Source of the DNA: DATCMH01 sp036563505
GTDB lineage: Bacteria; Pseudomonadota; Alphaproteobacteria; Rhizobiales; Beijerinckiaceae
Direction: 5' to 3'
Assembly (NCBI GenBank): GCA_036563505.1
Contig: DATCMH010000013.1
Span: 65,993-129,992, forward strand
DNA length: 64,000 nucleotides
Under the pieces are notes generated by a model that saw nothing but the letters and a program-made list of their open reading frames with translations, was not told the origin of the DNA and ran no database searches. This document shows positions 55,620-64,000 of this stretch, one piece after another. Each line of letters opens with the position of its first letter. The stretch's first letter is position 1. Made by a program: the position numbers and the translations under genes.

Positions 55620-56554
55620 CCGCCGGGGCCTATGGCCCCGGGGCCGCGTCCAGCGTCTTCGCGCCCTTCTTCGGCGACCGGCCGCTTCTTAGCCGCTTCT
55701 CCCTCCGTTCTCCTCTGCGCCGCCGCTCGGTGGCGGTGCCGGTCGCCCACCGCCTGCCCCGACTCCTCGGCACGGGCCTCGTCGCCCTGTTCTTCGCCGG
55801 CGTGGGCACGACGGGAGCGATCTACGGCGGCCACTACCAGGATTTCCGTCAAGTCTACGGCGAGCCCTACAACGCGCTGGCCCGCCTCGTCGGGCTCGGC
55901 GTCGAGCGGGTGACCATCGCCGGCGTCGCCCAGCTCACCGAGCGCGAGGTGCTCCAGGCGGCCGGCATCACGACGACGGGCTCGCTGCCCTTCCTGGATG
56001 CCGCCGACGCCCGGACGCGCCTTGAGCGCATCCCGCTCGTCAAGAGCGCCTCGGTGCGCAAGATCTTCCCCCAGGACGTGGTGGTGACGCTCACCGAGCG
56101 CGAGCCGCATGCCCTGTGGCAGCGCGGCGGCGAACTTTTCGTCATCGCCGCCGACGGCACGGTCATCGACCTCATGCAGGACGCGCGCTTCGCGACCCTG
56201 CCCCTCGTCGTCGGCGACGAGGCCAACGCCCGCACCCGCGACTACCTCGCCCTCCTCGAGGCGGCGGGGCCGCTGAAAGGGCGCATCCGCGCCGGCACCC
56301 TGGTGTCGGGCCGGCGCTGGACCCTCAAGATGGACAACGGCGTCGACGTGCGCCTGCCCGAGCTCGGTGCGGCCGAGGCGCTTGCCCGCCTCGTGAAGCT
56401 CGAGCGCGAGCAGAAGATCCTCGGGCGCGACCTCATCGCGATCGACCTGCGCATGCCCGACCGGGTGGTGGTCCGCCTCACGGAAGAGGCGGCCTCCGCC
56501 CGCGCCGAAGCCGTCAAGAAGAAGCCGACCCGCGGCAAGGGGATCGAAACGTGA
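55586..56554 (+). CDS. ftsQ: Cell division protein FtsQ
   Basis: The 322-residue bitopic protein has a membrane helix (LLGTGLVALFFAGVGTTGAI near residue 60), a POTRA domain (residues about 105-175: GVERVTIAGVAQLTEREVLQ, and FPQDVVVTLTEREPHALWQR) and a beta domain (WTLKMDNGVDVRLPE). It links early and late divisome parts. ATG 55586 overlaps the ddl end by 34 nt in another frame. Its stop overlaps ftsA (GTGA). Confidence 0.94.
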   Translation: MDGGGRYLRPVTAGAYGPGAASSVFAPFFGDRPLLSRFSLRSPLRRRSVAVPVAHRLPRLLGTGLVALFFAGVGTTGAIYGGHYQDFRQVYGEPYNALARLVGLGVERVTIAGVAQLTEREVLQAAGITTTGSLPFLDAADARTRLERIPLVKSASVRKIFPQDVVVTLTEREPHALWQRGGELFVIAADGTVIDLMQDARFATLPLVVGDEANARTRDYLALLEAAGPLKGRIRAGTLVSGRRWTLKMDNGVDVRLPELGAAEALARLVKLEREQKILGRDLIAIDLRMPDRVVVRLTEEAASARAEAVKKKPTRGKGIET

Positions 56555-57876
56555 CCCTCGTCAACCACGGCCTGACCCCGCGGCTCAAGCCGCTCTCGGC
56601 GCGCCGCAGCGCCACCCTCTCCGTGCTGGATATCGGCACGAGCAAGGTGGTCTGCCTCGTGGCGCAGCTCCATCCCATCGAGCAGTTCGAGACCCTGCGC
56701 GGGCGCACCCATCTCGCCCGCATCATCGGCATCGGCCATCAGCGGTCGCTCGGCGTGAAGGGCGGTGCGATCGTCGATCTGGAGGCCGCTGAGACGGCGA
56801 TCCGCCAGGCGGTCCACGCGGCCGAACGCATGGCCAAGGTCGAGATCCAGTCGGTGATCGTGAACATCACCGGCGGCCGGCTCCTGTCGCAGCATTTCGA
56901 GGCCCAGATCCCGGTCCGCAACGGGCCCGTGAGCGCGGGCGACCTGCACCGGGTGCTCGAGAACGCGAGCAATCACTCGCTGCGCCCCGGGCGGGCGGTG
57001 CTGCACGCGCTTCCCACGGGCTTCTCCCTCGACGCTCAGCCCCACATCGTCGATCCGACGGGGATGATCGGGGACAAGCTCGGCGTCGACCTTCACGTGC
57101 TGACCGCGGAGGCTGCCGCCGCGCGCAACCTGATGCTCGCCGTCGAGCGCTGCCATCTCGGCGTTGAGGCCGTCATCGCCACACCCTACGCGTCGGGTCT
57201 CTCGGCCCTCGTCGACGACGAGGCGGAGATGGGCTGCGCCGTCGTCGACATGGGCGGGGGCACGACGAGCGTCGGCGTCTTCGCCGCCGGCCACCTCGTG
57301 CACGCCGACGCGGTCGCGGTGGGTGGCCATCACGTGACGATGGACATCGCCCGCGGCCTCACCACCCGGGTGGCGGCGGCCGAGCGGCTCAAAACCCTCT
57401 ATGGCTCCTGCATCACCTCGGCCTCCGACGACCGCGACATCATCGCGGTGCCTCAGGTCGACGAGGATGAGCGGGACGTGCCGAACCACCTGCCGAAATC
57501 GCACCTCACCCGCATCATCAGGCCGCGGGTCGAGGAGATCGTCGAACTCGTCCGCGACCGGCTGAAAGGGGCGGGCTTCGCCGCCCAGGCCGGGCGCCGC
57601 GTGGTGCTCACGGGGGGCGCGAGCCAGCTCGTGGGCCTCCCCGAGGTCGCGCGCCGCATCCTCCAGGGCCAGGTCCGCATTGGCCGGCCCCTGGGAATCA
57701 AGGGTCTGCCCGAAGCCGCGAAGGGTCCTGCCTTCTCGGCCGCGGTCGGGCTTCTCGTCTACCCGCAGGTCGCCCACGCGGAGCATTTCGAGCCGCGCTC
57801 GGGCGGGGCTTTCGCGGGGACCGGAACCGACGGCTACCTCTCGCGGGTGGGTCGCTGGATTCGGGAGAGTTTTTGA
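56551..57876 (+). CDS. ftsA: Cell division protein FtsA
   Basis: The 441-residue actin-like protein tethers FtsZ to the membrane. GTG 56551 overlaps the ftsQ stop. Motifs: SVLDIGTSKVVCLVAQL near residue 28 (phosphate 1), a SHS2 1C-domain (SVIVNITGGRLLSQHFEAQI), CAVVDMGGGTTSVGVFAAGH near 230 and VVLTGGASQLVGLPEVARRI near 350. The C-terminal amphipathic helix is YLSRVGRWIRESF. It is 112 nt before ftsZ. Confidence 0.96.
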   Translation: MTLVNHGLTPRLKPLSARRSATLSVLDIGTSKVVCLVAQLHPIEQFETLRGRTHLARIIGIGHQRSLGVKGGAIVDLEAAETAIRQAVHAAERMAKVEIQSVIVNITGGRLLSQHFEAQIPVRNGPVSAGDLHRVLENASNHSLRPGRAVLHALPTGFSLDAQPHIVDPTGMIGDKLGVDLHVLTAEAAAARNLMLAVERCHLGVEAVIATPYASGLSALVDDEAEMGCAVVDMGGGTTSVGVFAAGHLVHADAVAVGGHHVTMDIARGLTTRVAAAERLKTLYGSCITSASDDRDIIAVPQVDEDERDVPNHLPKSHLTRIIRPRVEEIVELVRDRLKGAGFAAQAGRRVVLTGGASQLVGLPEVARRILQGQVRIGRPLGIKGLPEAAKGPAFSAAVGLLVYPQVAHAEHFEPRSGGAFAGTGTDGYLSRVGRWIRESF

Positions 57877-57988
57877 ACCGTTGCATCGCGCTCGGCCGGA
57901 GCGGGGAGCGTTCCGGACAACGTGATCTTGAGCCGCGCCGGTCCGGCGCAGTTTGAAGTGTAAATGGCCACGAAGGGGCTAAGGGACC

Positions 57989-59707
57989 ATGGCAATCAGT
58001 CTGCAAGCGCCGGACATCCGGGAACTCAAGCCGCGCATCACCGTGTTCGGGGTCGGCGGCGCCGGCGGCAACGCCGTCAACAACATGATCGACTCAGGCC
58101 TCATGGGCTGCGAGTTCGTGGTCGCGAACACCGACGCCCAGGCGCTCACCTCGTCGCGGGCCGAGCGCATCATCCAGATGGGCCTCGGCGTGACTGAGGG
58201 CCTCGGCGCCGGCTCGCAGCCGGAGGTCGGCCGCGCGGCTGCCGAAGAGGTGATCGACGAAATCCGTGATCAGCTCTCGGGCGCTCACATGGCCTTCATC
58301 ACCGCCGGCATGGGCGGCGGCACGGGCACGGGAGCCGCGCCCGTCATCGCCCGCACGGCTCGGGACATGGGCATCCTCACGGTGGGCGTCGTCACGAAGC
58401 CCTTCCAGTTCGAGGGCCTGCGCCGCATGCGCGTGGCGGAAGCCGGCGTGGACGAGCTCCAGGCGGCGGTCGACACCCTCATCGTCATCCCGAACCAGAA
58501 CCTGTTCCGGGTGGCCAACGAGAAGACCACCTTCGCCGACGCCTTCGCGATGGCCGACCAGGTGCTCTACTCGGGCGTCGCCTGCATCACGGACCTGATG
58601 GTCAAGGAAGGCCTCATCAATCTCGACTTCGCCGACGTGCGCGCGATCATGCGCGGCATGGGCAAGGCCATGATGGGCACGGGCGAGGCCTCGGGCGAGA
58701 AGCGCGCCAACCGCGCTGCGGAAGCCGCCATCGCCAACCCCCTCCTCGACGACGTGTCGATGAAGGGCGCGCGGGGGCTGCTCATCTCGATCACCGGCGG
58801 CCACGACCTCACCCTCTACGAGCTCGACGAGGCGGCGACCCGAATCCGCGAAGAGGTCGACCAGGAAGCCAACATCATCCTGGGCGCCACCTTCGACCCG
58901 AGCCTCGAGGGCACGATCCGCGTTTCCGTCGTCGCGACGGGGATCGACCAGGCGCTCATCACGCAGGGCAACGAGCTCTCCGCCACGGAGCAGCGGATCG
59001 CGGAGGTGGCCGAGCGGCTGCGCGCCGAGGCTCGCGCCCGCGCCACCCAGACCGTGCCGACCTTTCGCGCCGCGCCCGCCGAGATCGTGACCCGGACGCC
59101 GGAGCCCGCGCCGGAGCCTATCCCGGCCCCGATGCCGGCGCCCATCCCGACTCCCGCCGTGCTGCGCGACGAGATGACGATCACCCCGACCCAGCCGCGT
59201 CAGGCGATGGCCTACGAGATGCCGGCCCCGGTCGAGGCCGCTCCTGCGATGGAAGCGGCTCTCTCGACCGAGCCGTTCATCCCGCCGGCGCCGGAGCGCG
59301 CGGTCCTGCGCCAGCCGCGCATGCCGCGCATCGACGAGCTGCCGATGCCGGCTCAGGCGCAGATCCGCGCCCAGGCCGAGGGTTCGGCCCCGATGGATCA
59401 GAAGCGCATGCCGCTTCTGAAGCGCCTGGCGACCGTCGGCTTCGGCCGCAAGGACGAGGCCGGCACCCCGGCTCCCGTCGAGGCGCCCCGTCCCATCGTC
59501 GAGCCCCAGGTTCGGCCCCCGATCGCTCCGGCGGCTCCTCCGTCGTCGGTTCATCAGGACTACGTGAAGCGCCCGGTTCAGCCGCAGGGCTACCGCCCGG
59601 CGCAGGGCAACCTCGATCCGCAGGGTCGCGCGGTGCCGCAGCCGCGCGGCTTCGAGGACGACCAGCTCGAGATCCCGGCTTTCCTCCGGCGGAGCTCGAC
59701 GAATTAA
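57989..59707 (+). CDS. ftsZ: Cell division protein FtsZ
   Basis: The 572-residue tubulin-like GTPase forms the Z ring. The GTPase core is in residues 15-330, with FGVGGAGGNAVNNMI near 20, GGGTGTGAAPV near 108, and the T7 loop NLDFADVRAIM near 212. A long Pro/Ala-rich linker (about 340-540) follows, typical of Rhizobiales FtsZ1. The conserved C-terminal peptide DDQLEIPAFLRRSS binds FtsA and others. A strong terminator follows at 59730-59765, closing the cluster. Confidence 0.98.
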   Translation: MAISLQAPDIRELKPRITVFGVGGAGGNAVNNMIDSGLMGCEFVVANTDAQALTSSRAERIIQMGLGVTEGLGAGSQPEVGRAAAEEVIDEIRDQLSGAHMAFITAGMGGGTGTGAAPVIARTARDMGILTVGVVTKPFQFEGLRRMRVAEAGVDELQAAVDTLIVIPNQNLFRVANEKTTFADAFAMADQVLYSGVACITDLMVKEGLINLDFADVRAIMRGMGKAMMGTGEASGEKRANRAAEAAIANPLLDDVSMKGARGLLISITGGHDLTLYELDEAATRIREEVDQEANIILGATFDPSLEGTIRVSVVATGIDQALITQGNELSATEQRIAEVAERLRAEARARATQTVPTFRAAPAEIVTRTPEPAPEPIPAPMPAPIPTPAVLRDEMTITPTQPRQAMAYEMPAPVEAAPAMEAALSTEPFIPPAPERAVLRQPRMPRIDELPMPAQAQIRAQAEGSAPMDQKRMPLLKRLATVGFGRKDEAGTPAPVEAPRPIVEPQVRPPIAPAAPPSSVHQDYVKRPVQPQGYRPAQGNLDPQGRAVPQPRGFEDDQLEIPAFLRRSSTN

Positions 59708-59729
59708 GGCAGACTGACGGCACGCGCCA

Positions 59730-59765
59730 GAAACGCCCCCGGACGGGTCCGTCCGGGGGCGTTTC
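59730..59765 (+). terminator. Strong terminator after ftsZ
   Basis: A perfect 15-bp stem GAAACGCCCCCGGAC / GTCCGGGGGCGTTTC has a 6-nt loop, 23 nt after the ftsZ stop. The trailing tract is short (GCGTTC). Confidence 0.8.
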
Positions 59766-59852
59766 GCGTTCAGGGAAACATAATCAATTCAGTCTCTTAA
59801 TTGCGGCTGAGGGACGCCCGAACGGCTGTAACACAGCGTAAGAAAGCGTGAT

Positions 59853-59881
59853 TTGGTTTGCTGCACCGCCGCGACTATGGT
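59853..59881 (+). promoter_or_regulatory. Candidate lpxC promoter
   Basis: TTGGTT (59853-59858), a 17-nt spacer and TATGGT (59876-59881) form a plausible vegetative promoter. It would give an lpxC leader of about 125 nt. The rest of 59766-60013 contains no gene. Confidence 0.5.
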
Positions 59882-60013
59882 GCGCTCACGTCAAAAAAAG
59901 GGCACCACCGCACGGTGACGGGCGGTCGGACCAAGGGGCTCAAACAGCGGTCAGGACATTCGGCGGCTCGCATCCAGCGGCCGCGCGGGACGCGCTTGGC
60001 CGAGGTTGAAAGA

Positions 60014-60961
60014 ATGAAACAGACCCAACAGACGACGCTCCGTTCCTCGGCCTGCCTCACAGGCATCGGCGTCCACTCGGGCGACGACGTGAAGGTGGTC
60101 CTCCATCCGGCCGAAGCCAACCACGGCGTCGTCTTCCTCCGGACCGGTCTGCCCAAGGGCCGCGACCGCCTCATCAGCGCCAAGCACCTCGCCGTCACGG
60201 CCACCGAGCTGTGCACGGTGATCGGCGATCGCGAGACCGGCGCGGTGGCCACCGTCGAGCACCTGATGTCGGCGTTCTGCGGCCTCGGCCTCGACAACGT
60301 GCTGGTCGAGATCGACGGTCCGGAAGCGCCCATCCTCGACGGCAGCGCCGCCCCGATCGTCGAGGCGATCGACAGCGTTGGCCTCGTCTCCACGGCCTCC
60401 TCCCGCCGGCATCTCAAGGTTCTCAAGCCCGTGCGCGTCGCTCAAGGCGACGCCTTCGCCGAACTCTCTCCCTATGACCGCGGCTTTCGCGTCGACGTCG
60501 AGATCGCCTTCGACAACGCGGTGATCGGCCGCCAGCGCCGGTCCATCGACGTGACCCCGGGCGCCTACCGCCGCGAAGTCTCCCGCGCCCGCACCTTCGG
60601 CTTCATGCGCGACGTCGAGAAGCTTTGGAAAGCCGGCTTCGCGCTCGGCGCTTCCCTCGACAACACCGTCGCCATCGGCGACGAGGCGGTGATCAACCCC
60701 GAAGGGCTGCGCTACGCCGACGAGTTCGTCCGCCACAAGATGCTGGACGCCATCGGCGACCTCTCGCTCGCCGGCCTGCCCTTGCTCGGCAGCTACCGTT
60801 CCTATCGCGGCGGCCACCGCCTCAACTTCGCGGTTCTCGAGGCCCTGTTCTCCGACCGCACCAACTACGCCGTCGTGGACTCGGGCGCTCGCCGCGAGAC
60901 GGGCTACGCCGAGATCGCGGCCGGCATCGCCGTTCCGGCCTACGCGCCCGACACGCACTGA
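60014..60961 (+). CDS. lpxC: UDP-3-O-acyl-N-acetylglucosamine deacetylase
   Basis: The 315-residue zinc deacetylase makes the first committed step of lipid A. ATG 60014 (MKQTQQTTLRSSACLTGIGV) is the usual N-terminus; the longer frame from 59858 reads through the promoter. Zinc and catalytic residues: VEHLMSAFCGLGLDN near residue 82 (His), VRHKMLDAIGDLSLAG near 240 (His, Asp) and GGHRLNFAVLEAL near 270 (His). It follows ftsZ as in most proteobacteria but has its own promoter. Confidence 0.97.
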   Translation: MKQTQQTTLRSSACLTGIGVHSGDDVKVVLHPAEANHGVVFLRTGLPKGRDRLISAKHLAVTATELCTVIGDRETGAVATVEHLMSAFCGLGLDNVLVEIDGPEAPILDGSAAPIVEAIDSVGLVSTASSRRHLKVLKPVRVAQGDAFAELSPYDRGFRVDVEIAFDNAVIGRQRRSIDVTPGAYRREVSRARTFGFMRDVEKLWKAGFALGASLDNTVAIGDEAVINPEGLRYADEFVRHKMLDAIGDLSLAGLPLLGSYRSYRGGHRLNFAVLEALFSDRTNYAVVDSGARRETGYAEIAAGIAVPAYAPDTH

Positions 60962-61141
60962 TCCCGGTCCGGTCGATTGGTCGCAGGCGACCAGCCGCGT
61001 CCGGAACGCAACATCGCGGCAGGATCGACGCAAGATCGTTTCCTGCGGGCTTGGCGTGGCCGGTAGCCTTGAGGTAAACAGCCTCACGCGTCGCCGCGGG
61101 GGCGGCAACCACAAGAAACGCATCAAGAGGACGGACCAGGT

Positions 61142-62047
61142 ATGTCATTCGCGAAGGCGATCCGGGGCGCGAAAGGCGCCATCGCCCGCACGACGCTGAT
61201 CGTCGCTTGCGGTTTTGCACTCACGGGCTGCGACACGCTCGCCAACATAAACCCGTTCGACTCGGCGCCGAAGTACAAGCCCGAGATCATCGCCGACGTG
61301 CCGGCCGAGCAGCTCTACAACCAGGGCCTCGGGCGCATCCAGACGGGCGATTACGAGGGCGCGGCCAAGCGCTTCGCCGACCTCGAGAAGAATTATCCGT
61401 ACTCCGAATGGTCCCGCAAGGCGGTGATCATGTCGGCCTACGCGAGCTACGAGGGCCAGCAATGGGAGGACGCGATCAGCGCCTCCCGGCGCTACCTCCA
61501 GCTGCACCCGAACACCAAGGATGCTGCCTACGCTCAGTATCTCTTCGCGATGGCGAACTACAACCAGATCCCGGACGTGACCCGGGATCAGGAGCGGGCC
61601 GACAAGGCGCTCTCCGCCCTGACCGACCTCGTCCAGCGCTATCCCACCTCAGAATACGTCGCCGACGCCCGCGCCAAGATCCAGGTCGCCCGCGACCAGC
61701 TCGCCGGCCGCGAGATGACGATCGGCCGCTACTACCTCGAGAAGCGCAACTACACGGGCGCCATCAACCGCTTCCGCGACGTCGTCGCGAAGTACCAGAC
61801 GACGCGTCACGTTGAGGAGGCGCTGATGCGCCTGACCGAGTCCTACATGGCGCTCGGCATCACCGGCGAGGCGCAGACGGCTGCTGCCGTGCTCGGGCAC
61901 AACTTCCCGGACAGCCCCTGGTACAAGGATTCCTTCGCGCTCCTGAAGACCGGCGGTCTCGAGCCGCGCGAGGACGAGGGATCCTGGATCAGCCGGGCGG
62001 TGCGCGGCATCGGCCTGCCGAAGCCCGTGCGCGTGAAGACTGGTTGA
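61142..62047 (+). CDS. bamD: Outer membrane assembly lipoprotein BamD
   Basis: The 301-residue lipoprotein has a signal peptide ending in the lipobox ALTGC near residue 32. The mature part is TPR-like: LYNQGLGRIQTGDYEGAAKR near residue 60, SAYASYEGQQWEDAISASRR and GRYYLEKRNYTGAINRFRDV near 200. It is the essential accessory of BamA in outer-membrane protein insertion. The 180-nt gap after lpxC has no gene. recN begins 15 nt downstream. Confidence 0.95.
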   Translation: MSFAKAIRGAKGAIARTTLIVACGFALTGCDTLANINPFDSAPKYKPEIIADVPAEQLYNQGLGRIQTGDYEGAAKRFADLEKNYPYSEWSRKAVIMSAYASYEGQQWEDAISASRRYLQLHPNTKDAAYAQYLFAMANYNQIPDVTRDQERADKALSALTDLVQRYPTSEYVADARAKIQVARDQLAGREMTIGRYYLEKRNYTGAINRFRDVVAKYQTTRHVEEALMRLTESYMALGITGEAQTAAAVLGHNFPDSPWYKDSFALLKTGGLEPREDEGSWISRAVRGIGLPKPVRVKTG

Positions 62048-62062
62048 TCCTGCCCCCCATCG

Positions 62063-63736
62063 ATGCTCGTTCAGCTCGCGATCCGCGACATCGTTCTGAT
62101 CGACAGGCTTGAGCTGAACTTCACCGAGGGTCTGAGCGTCCTCACGGGCGAGACGGGCGCCGGGAAATCGATCCTGCTCGATGCCTTCGCCCTGGCGCTG
62201 GGCGGCCGGGGCGACGGCGGGCTCGTGCGCCACGGCGAGGGGCAGGGCTCCGTCACCGCCATCTTCGACGTGCCCCTCGATCATCCGGCCCGGCGCCTCG
62301 CTGCGGCCTCGGAGATCGACACCGAGGGCGACCTGATCCTGCGCCGCACCCAGATGGCGGACGGCCGCACCCGCGCCTTCGTCAACGACCAGCCGGTCAG
62401 CGTACAGGTGCTGCGCGGCTTAGGGACAACCCTCGTCGAGATCCACGGCCAGCACGACGACCGGGCGCTGGTCGACCCCGGCACGCACCGCGCCATCCTC
62501 GACGCCTTCGCCGGCCTTGGGCCCGAGCTGCAGGCCGTCGCCGAGGCCGCGCGGACGGTGCGCGAGGCCAAGACGGCGCTGACTGGGCATCGCGCCCGCA
62601 TCGAGAAGGCGCGCAAGGAGGCCGATTACCTGCGCCACGCCGTGGAGGAGCTCGCCACCCTGGCCCCCGAGCCGGGCGAGGAAGCAACGCTCGCCGAGCG
62701 CCGTCTCACCATGATGCAGTCGGAGAAGGTGGCGAAAGACCTCAATGAGGCTTTCGAGGCCGTGGCCGGCAACGGTTCGCCGGTGCCGCTCATCGCGGCC
62801 GCGGTGCGCAAGCTGGAGCGCCGTGGCGACCAGGCACCGGGCTTCGTCGCGCCCGCCATGCAGGCCCTCGACGCCGCGCTGGTCGCCCTCGACGACGCCC
62901 GCACGGCCCTGGAAGAGGCCTTGCGCGACGCCGACTACGATCCCCGCGAGCTGGAGCAGGTCGAAGAGCGGCTCTTTGCGCTGCGAGCCGCCGCCCGCAA
63001 ATACGACGTGCCCGCCGACGAGCTCGCGGCCCTGCGTGAGCGTTATCTCGGCGAGGTCGCGGCCATCGACGCGGGCGAGGAGCAGCTCGGCCGGCTGGAG
63101 GCCGCGCTCGCGGCGGCCGACGCGACCTACGTCGCCGCGGCACGCACCCTCTCCGCCGCGCGCAAGAAAGCCGGCGCCGCCCTCGACGCCGCGGTGCAGG
63201 CCGAGTTGCCTCCGCTCAAGCTCGAGCGGGCCCGCTTCATCACCCAGATCGACACCGACGAGGCGAGCCGGGACCCGGCCGGCTTCGAGCGCGTGGAGTT
63301 CTGGGCGCAGACCAACCCCGGCACCCGCGCCGGGCCGATGATGAAGGTGGCTTCCGGCGGCGAGCTTTCCCGCTTCATGCTGGCCCTGAAAGTCGTGCTC
63401 GCCGACAAGGGCTCCGCGCCGACCCTCGTCTTCGACGAGATCGACACCGGCGTCGGCGGCGCGGTGGCCGACGCCATCGGCCAGCGTCTCGCGCGCCTGT
63501 CCCGCAAGGTGCAGGTCATGGCCGTCACCCACGCGCCGCAGGTGGCCGCCCGCGCCGGGAACCACTTCCTCATCGCCAAGGAGCCGGTGCCGGCCTCCGA
63601 CCGCGTCGCCACCCGCGTCGTGCCCTTGGGCCAGGCGCCGCGGCGCGAGGAGATCGCCCGCATGCTCGCCGGCGCCACCATTACCGAGGAGGCCCGCGCC
63701 GCGGCGGCCCGGCTGCTGGAGGCCGCGGAGGCCTGA
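62063..63736 (+). CDS. recN: DNA repair protein RecN
   Basis: The 557-residue SMC-like ATPase acts in double-strand-break repair. N-terminus MLVQLAIRDIVLIDRLELNF and the Walker A GETGAGKSILLDAFALALGG near residue 30 are diagnostic. A coiled coil spans about 155-350, interrupted by a hinge-like segment. The signature ASGGELSRFMLALKVVLADK and Walker B TLVFDEIDTGVGGAVADAIG are near 430 and 455. Immediately downstream a ruvB-like gene begins after 99 nt. Confidence 0.97.
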   Translation: MLVQLAIRDIVLIDRLELNFTEGLSVLTGETGAGKSILLDAFALALGGRGDGGLVRHGEGQGSVTAIFDVPLDHPARRLAAASEIDTEGDLILRRTQMADGRTRAFVNDQPVSVQVLRGLGTTLVEIHGQHDDRALVDPGTHRAILDAFAGLGPELQAVAEAARTVREAKTALTGHRARIEKARKEADYLRHAVEELATLAPEPGEEATLAERRLTMMQSEKVAKDLNEAFEAVAGNGSPVPLIAAAVRKLERRGDQAPGFVAPAMQALDAALVALDDARTALEEALRDADYDPRELEQVEERLFALRAAARKYDVPADELAALRERYLGEVAAIDAGEEQLGRLEAALAAADATYVAAARTLSAARKKAGAALDAAVQAELPPLKLERARFITQIDTDEASRDPAGFERVEFWAQTNPGTRAGPMMKVASGGELSRFMLALKVVLADKGSAPTLVFDEIDTGVGGAVADAIGQRLARLSRKVQVMAVTHAPQVAARAGNHFLIAKEPVPASDRVATRVVPLGQAPRREEIARMLAGATITEEARAAAARLLEAAEA

Positions 63737-63835
63737 GCGCCGCGAGGAGCGGAACAAACGAGAAACATCGGCGAGGCGCTCAGATCGTGCTAAGCCCCTG
63801 CGCGACGCCATCCTGAACCGCACCCGCCCGAGCCC

Positions 63836-64000
63836 ATGGCCACGCCGAAGACCCTTTTGACCCCTGAGCGCCGCGAGGACGACCTCGAAACCTCGCTCCG
63901 CCCGCTCTCGCTCGCCGAGTTCACGGGACAGCGGGCGGCCCGCGCCAACCTCCAGGTCTTCATCGATGCGGCGAAAACTCGGGGCGACGCCCTCGACCAT
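63836..64000 (+). CDS. ruvB: Holliday junction helicase RuvB (3' end cut by window)
   Basis: The first 55 residues are visible: the frame begins MATPKTLLTPERREDDLETS and continues LRPLSLAEFTGQRAARANLQ, then VFIDAAKTRGDALDH, matching the N-terminus of RuvB up to the point where the Walker A would follow. RuvB is the AAA+ motor of Holliday-junction branch migration. ruvC and ruvA are not upstream; recN is. The remaining gene lies beyond the window. Confidence 0.9.
   Translation, partial: MATPKTLLTPERREDDLETSLRPLSLAEFTGQRAARANLQVFIDAAKTRGDALDH

Overview
The window is GC-rich chromosomal DNA (by eye about 70% G+C) from an alphaproteobacterium of the order Hyphomicrobiales (Rhizobiales), most like the Methylobacteriaceae. 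The evidence is a complete Rhizobiales-type dcw division/cell-wall cluster, a gene transfer agent (GTA) tail module, a class I PHA synthase, an ArsR-methyltransferase regulator in front of metF-metH, and the families of palindromic intergenic repeats seen in this group. The family assignment is inferred from gene content and protein sequence, not from a search.

Layout. 1-5054: end of a GTA cluster (truncated baseplate megatron, then a DUF2793 adhesin-like protein). 5100-10459: a small secreted PepSY-like protein, an OmpR-type two-component pair, and a convergent PAS4-GGDEF-EAL protein. 10682-17047: alaS, a lysine-rich DUF5872 protein, argC behind what looks like an arginine leader-peptide attenuator, and an FAH-family enzyme. 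17048-24967: FadL-type porin, glutathione S-transferase, phaC, a lipoprotein, an aminotransferase, and a His-rich/DUF305/cytochrome c' group. 25214-31076: palindromic operator, SahR-like regulator, metF and metH. 31185-38557: Omp31-like barrel, a VapBC pair, a three-gene MacAB-like exporter, an AmpD-like amidase, a TerB-DnaJ protein and a glycine-zipper lipoprotein. 38723-39121: RNase P RNA. 39259-59765: the dcw cluster mraZ-rsmH-ftsL-ftsI-murE-murF-mraY-murD-ftsW-murG-murC-[DUF559]-murB-[MazE/PIN toxin-antitoxin]-ddl-ftsQ-ftsA-ftsZ. 59853-64000: lpxC, bamD, recN and the start of ruvB.

How the genes work together. The dcw block makes lipid II (murC/D/E/F, mraY, murG, murB, ddl) and builds the divisome (ftsL/I/W/Q/A/Z). 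Many of its genes overlap by 4 nt (ATGA or GTGA), which indicates translational coupling. lpxC and bamD extend the theme to the outer membrane. Two selfish-looking insertions interrupt the block without breaking it: a DUF559 nuclease gene enclosed by perfect 26-bp palindromes, and a toxin-antitoxin pair with its own palindromic operator. A third interruption, between mraY and murD, is a compound repeat whose purine-rich end is also the only ribosome-binding sequence in front of murD.

Most notable observation: 188 nt upstream of argC lies a 19-codon reading frame with five Arg codons. It is followed by alternative RNA stems and a U-tracted terminator in the classical attenuator geometry. Next are the DUF559 repeat-bounded unit, the toxin-antitoxin pair inside dcw, and the ArsR-methyltransferase/metF/metH unit with its 18-bp operator.
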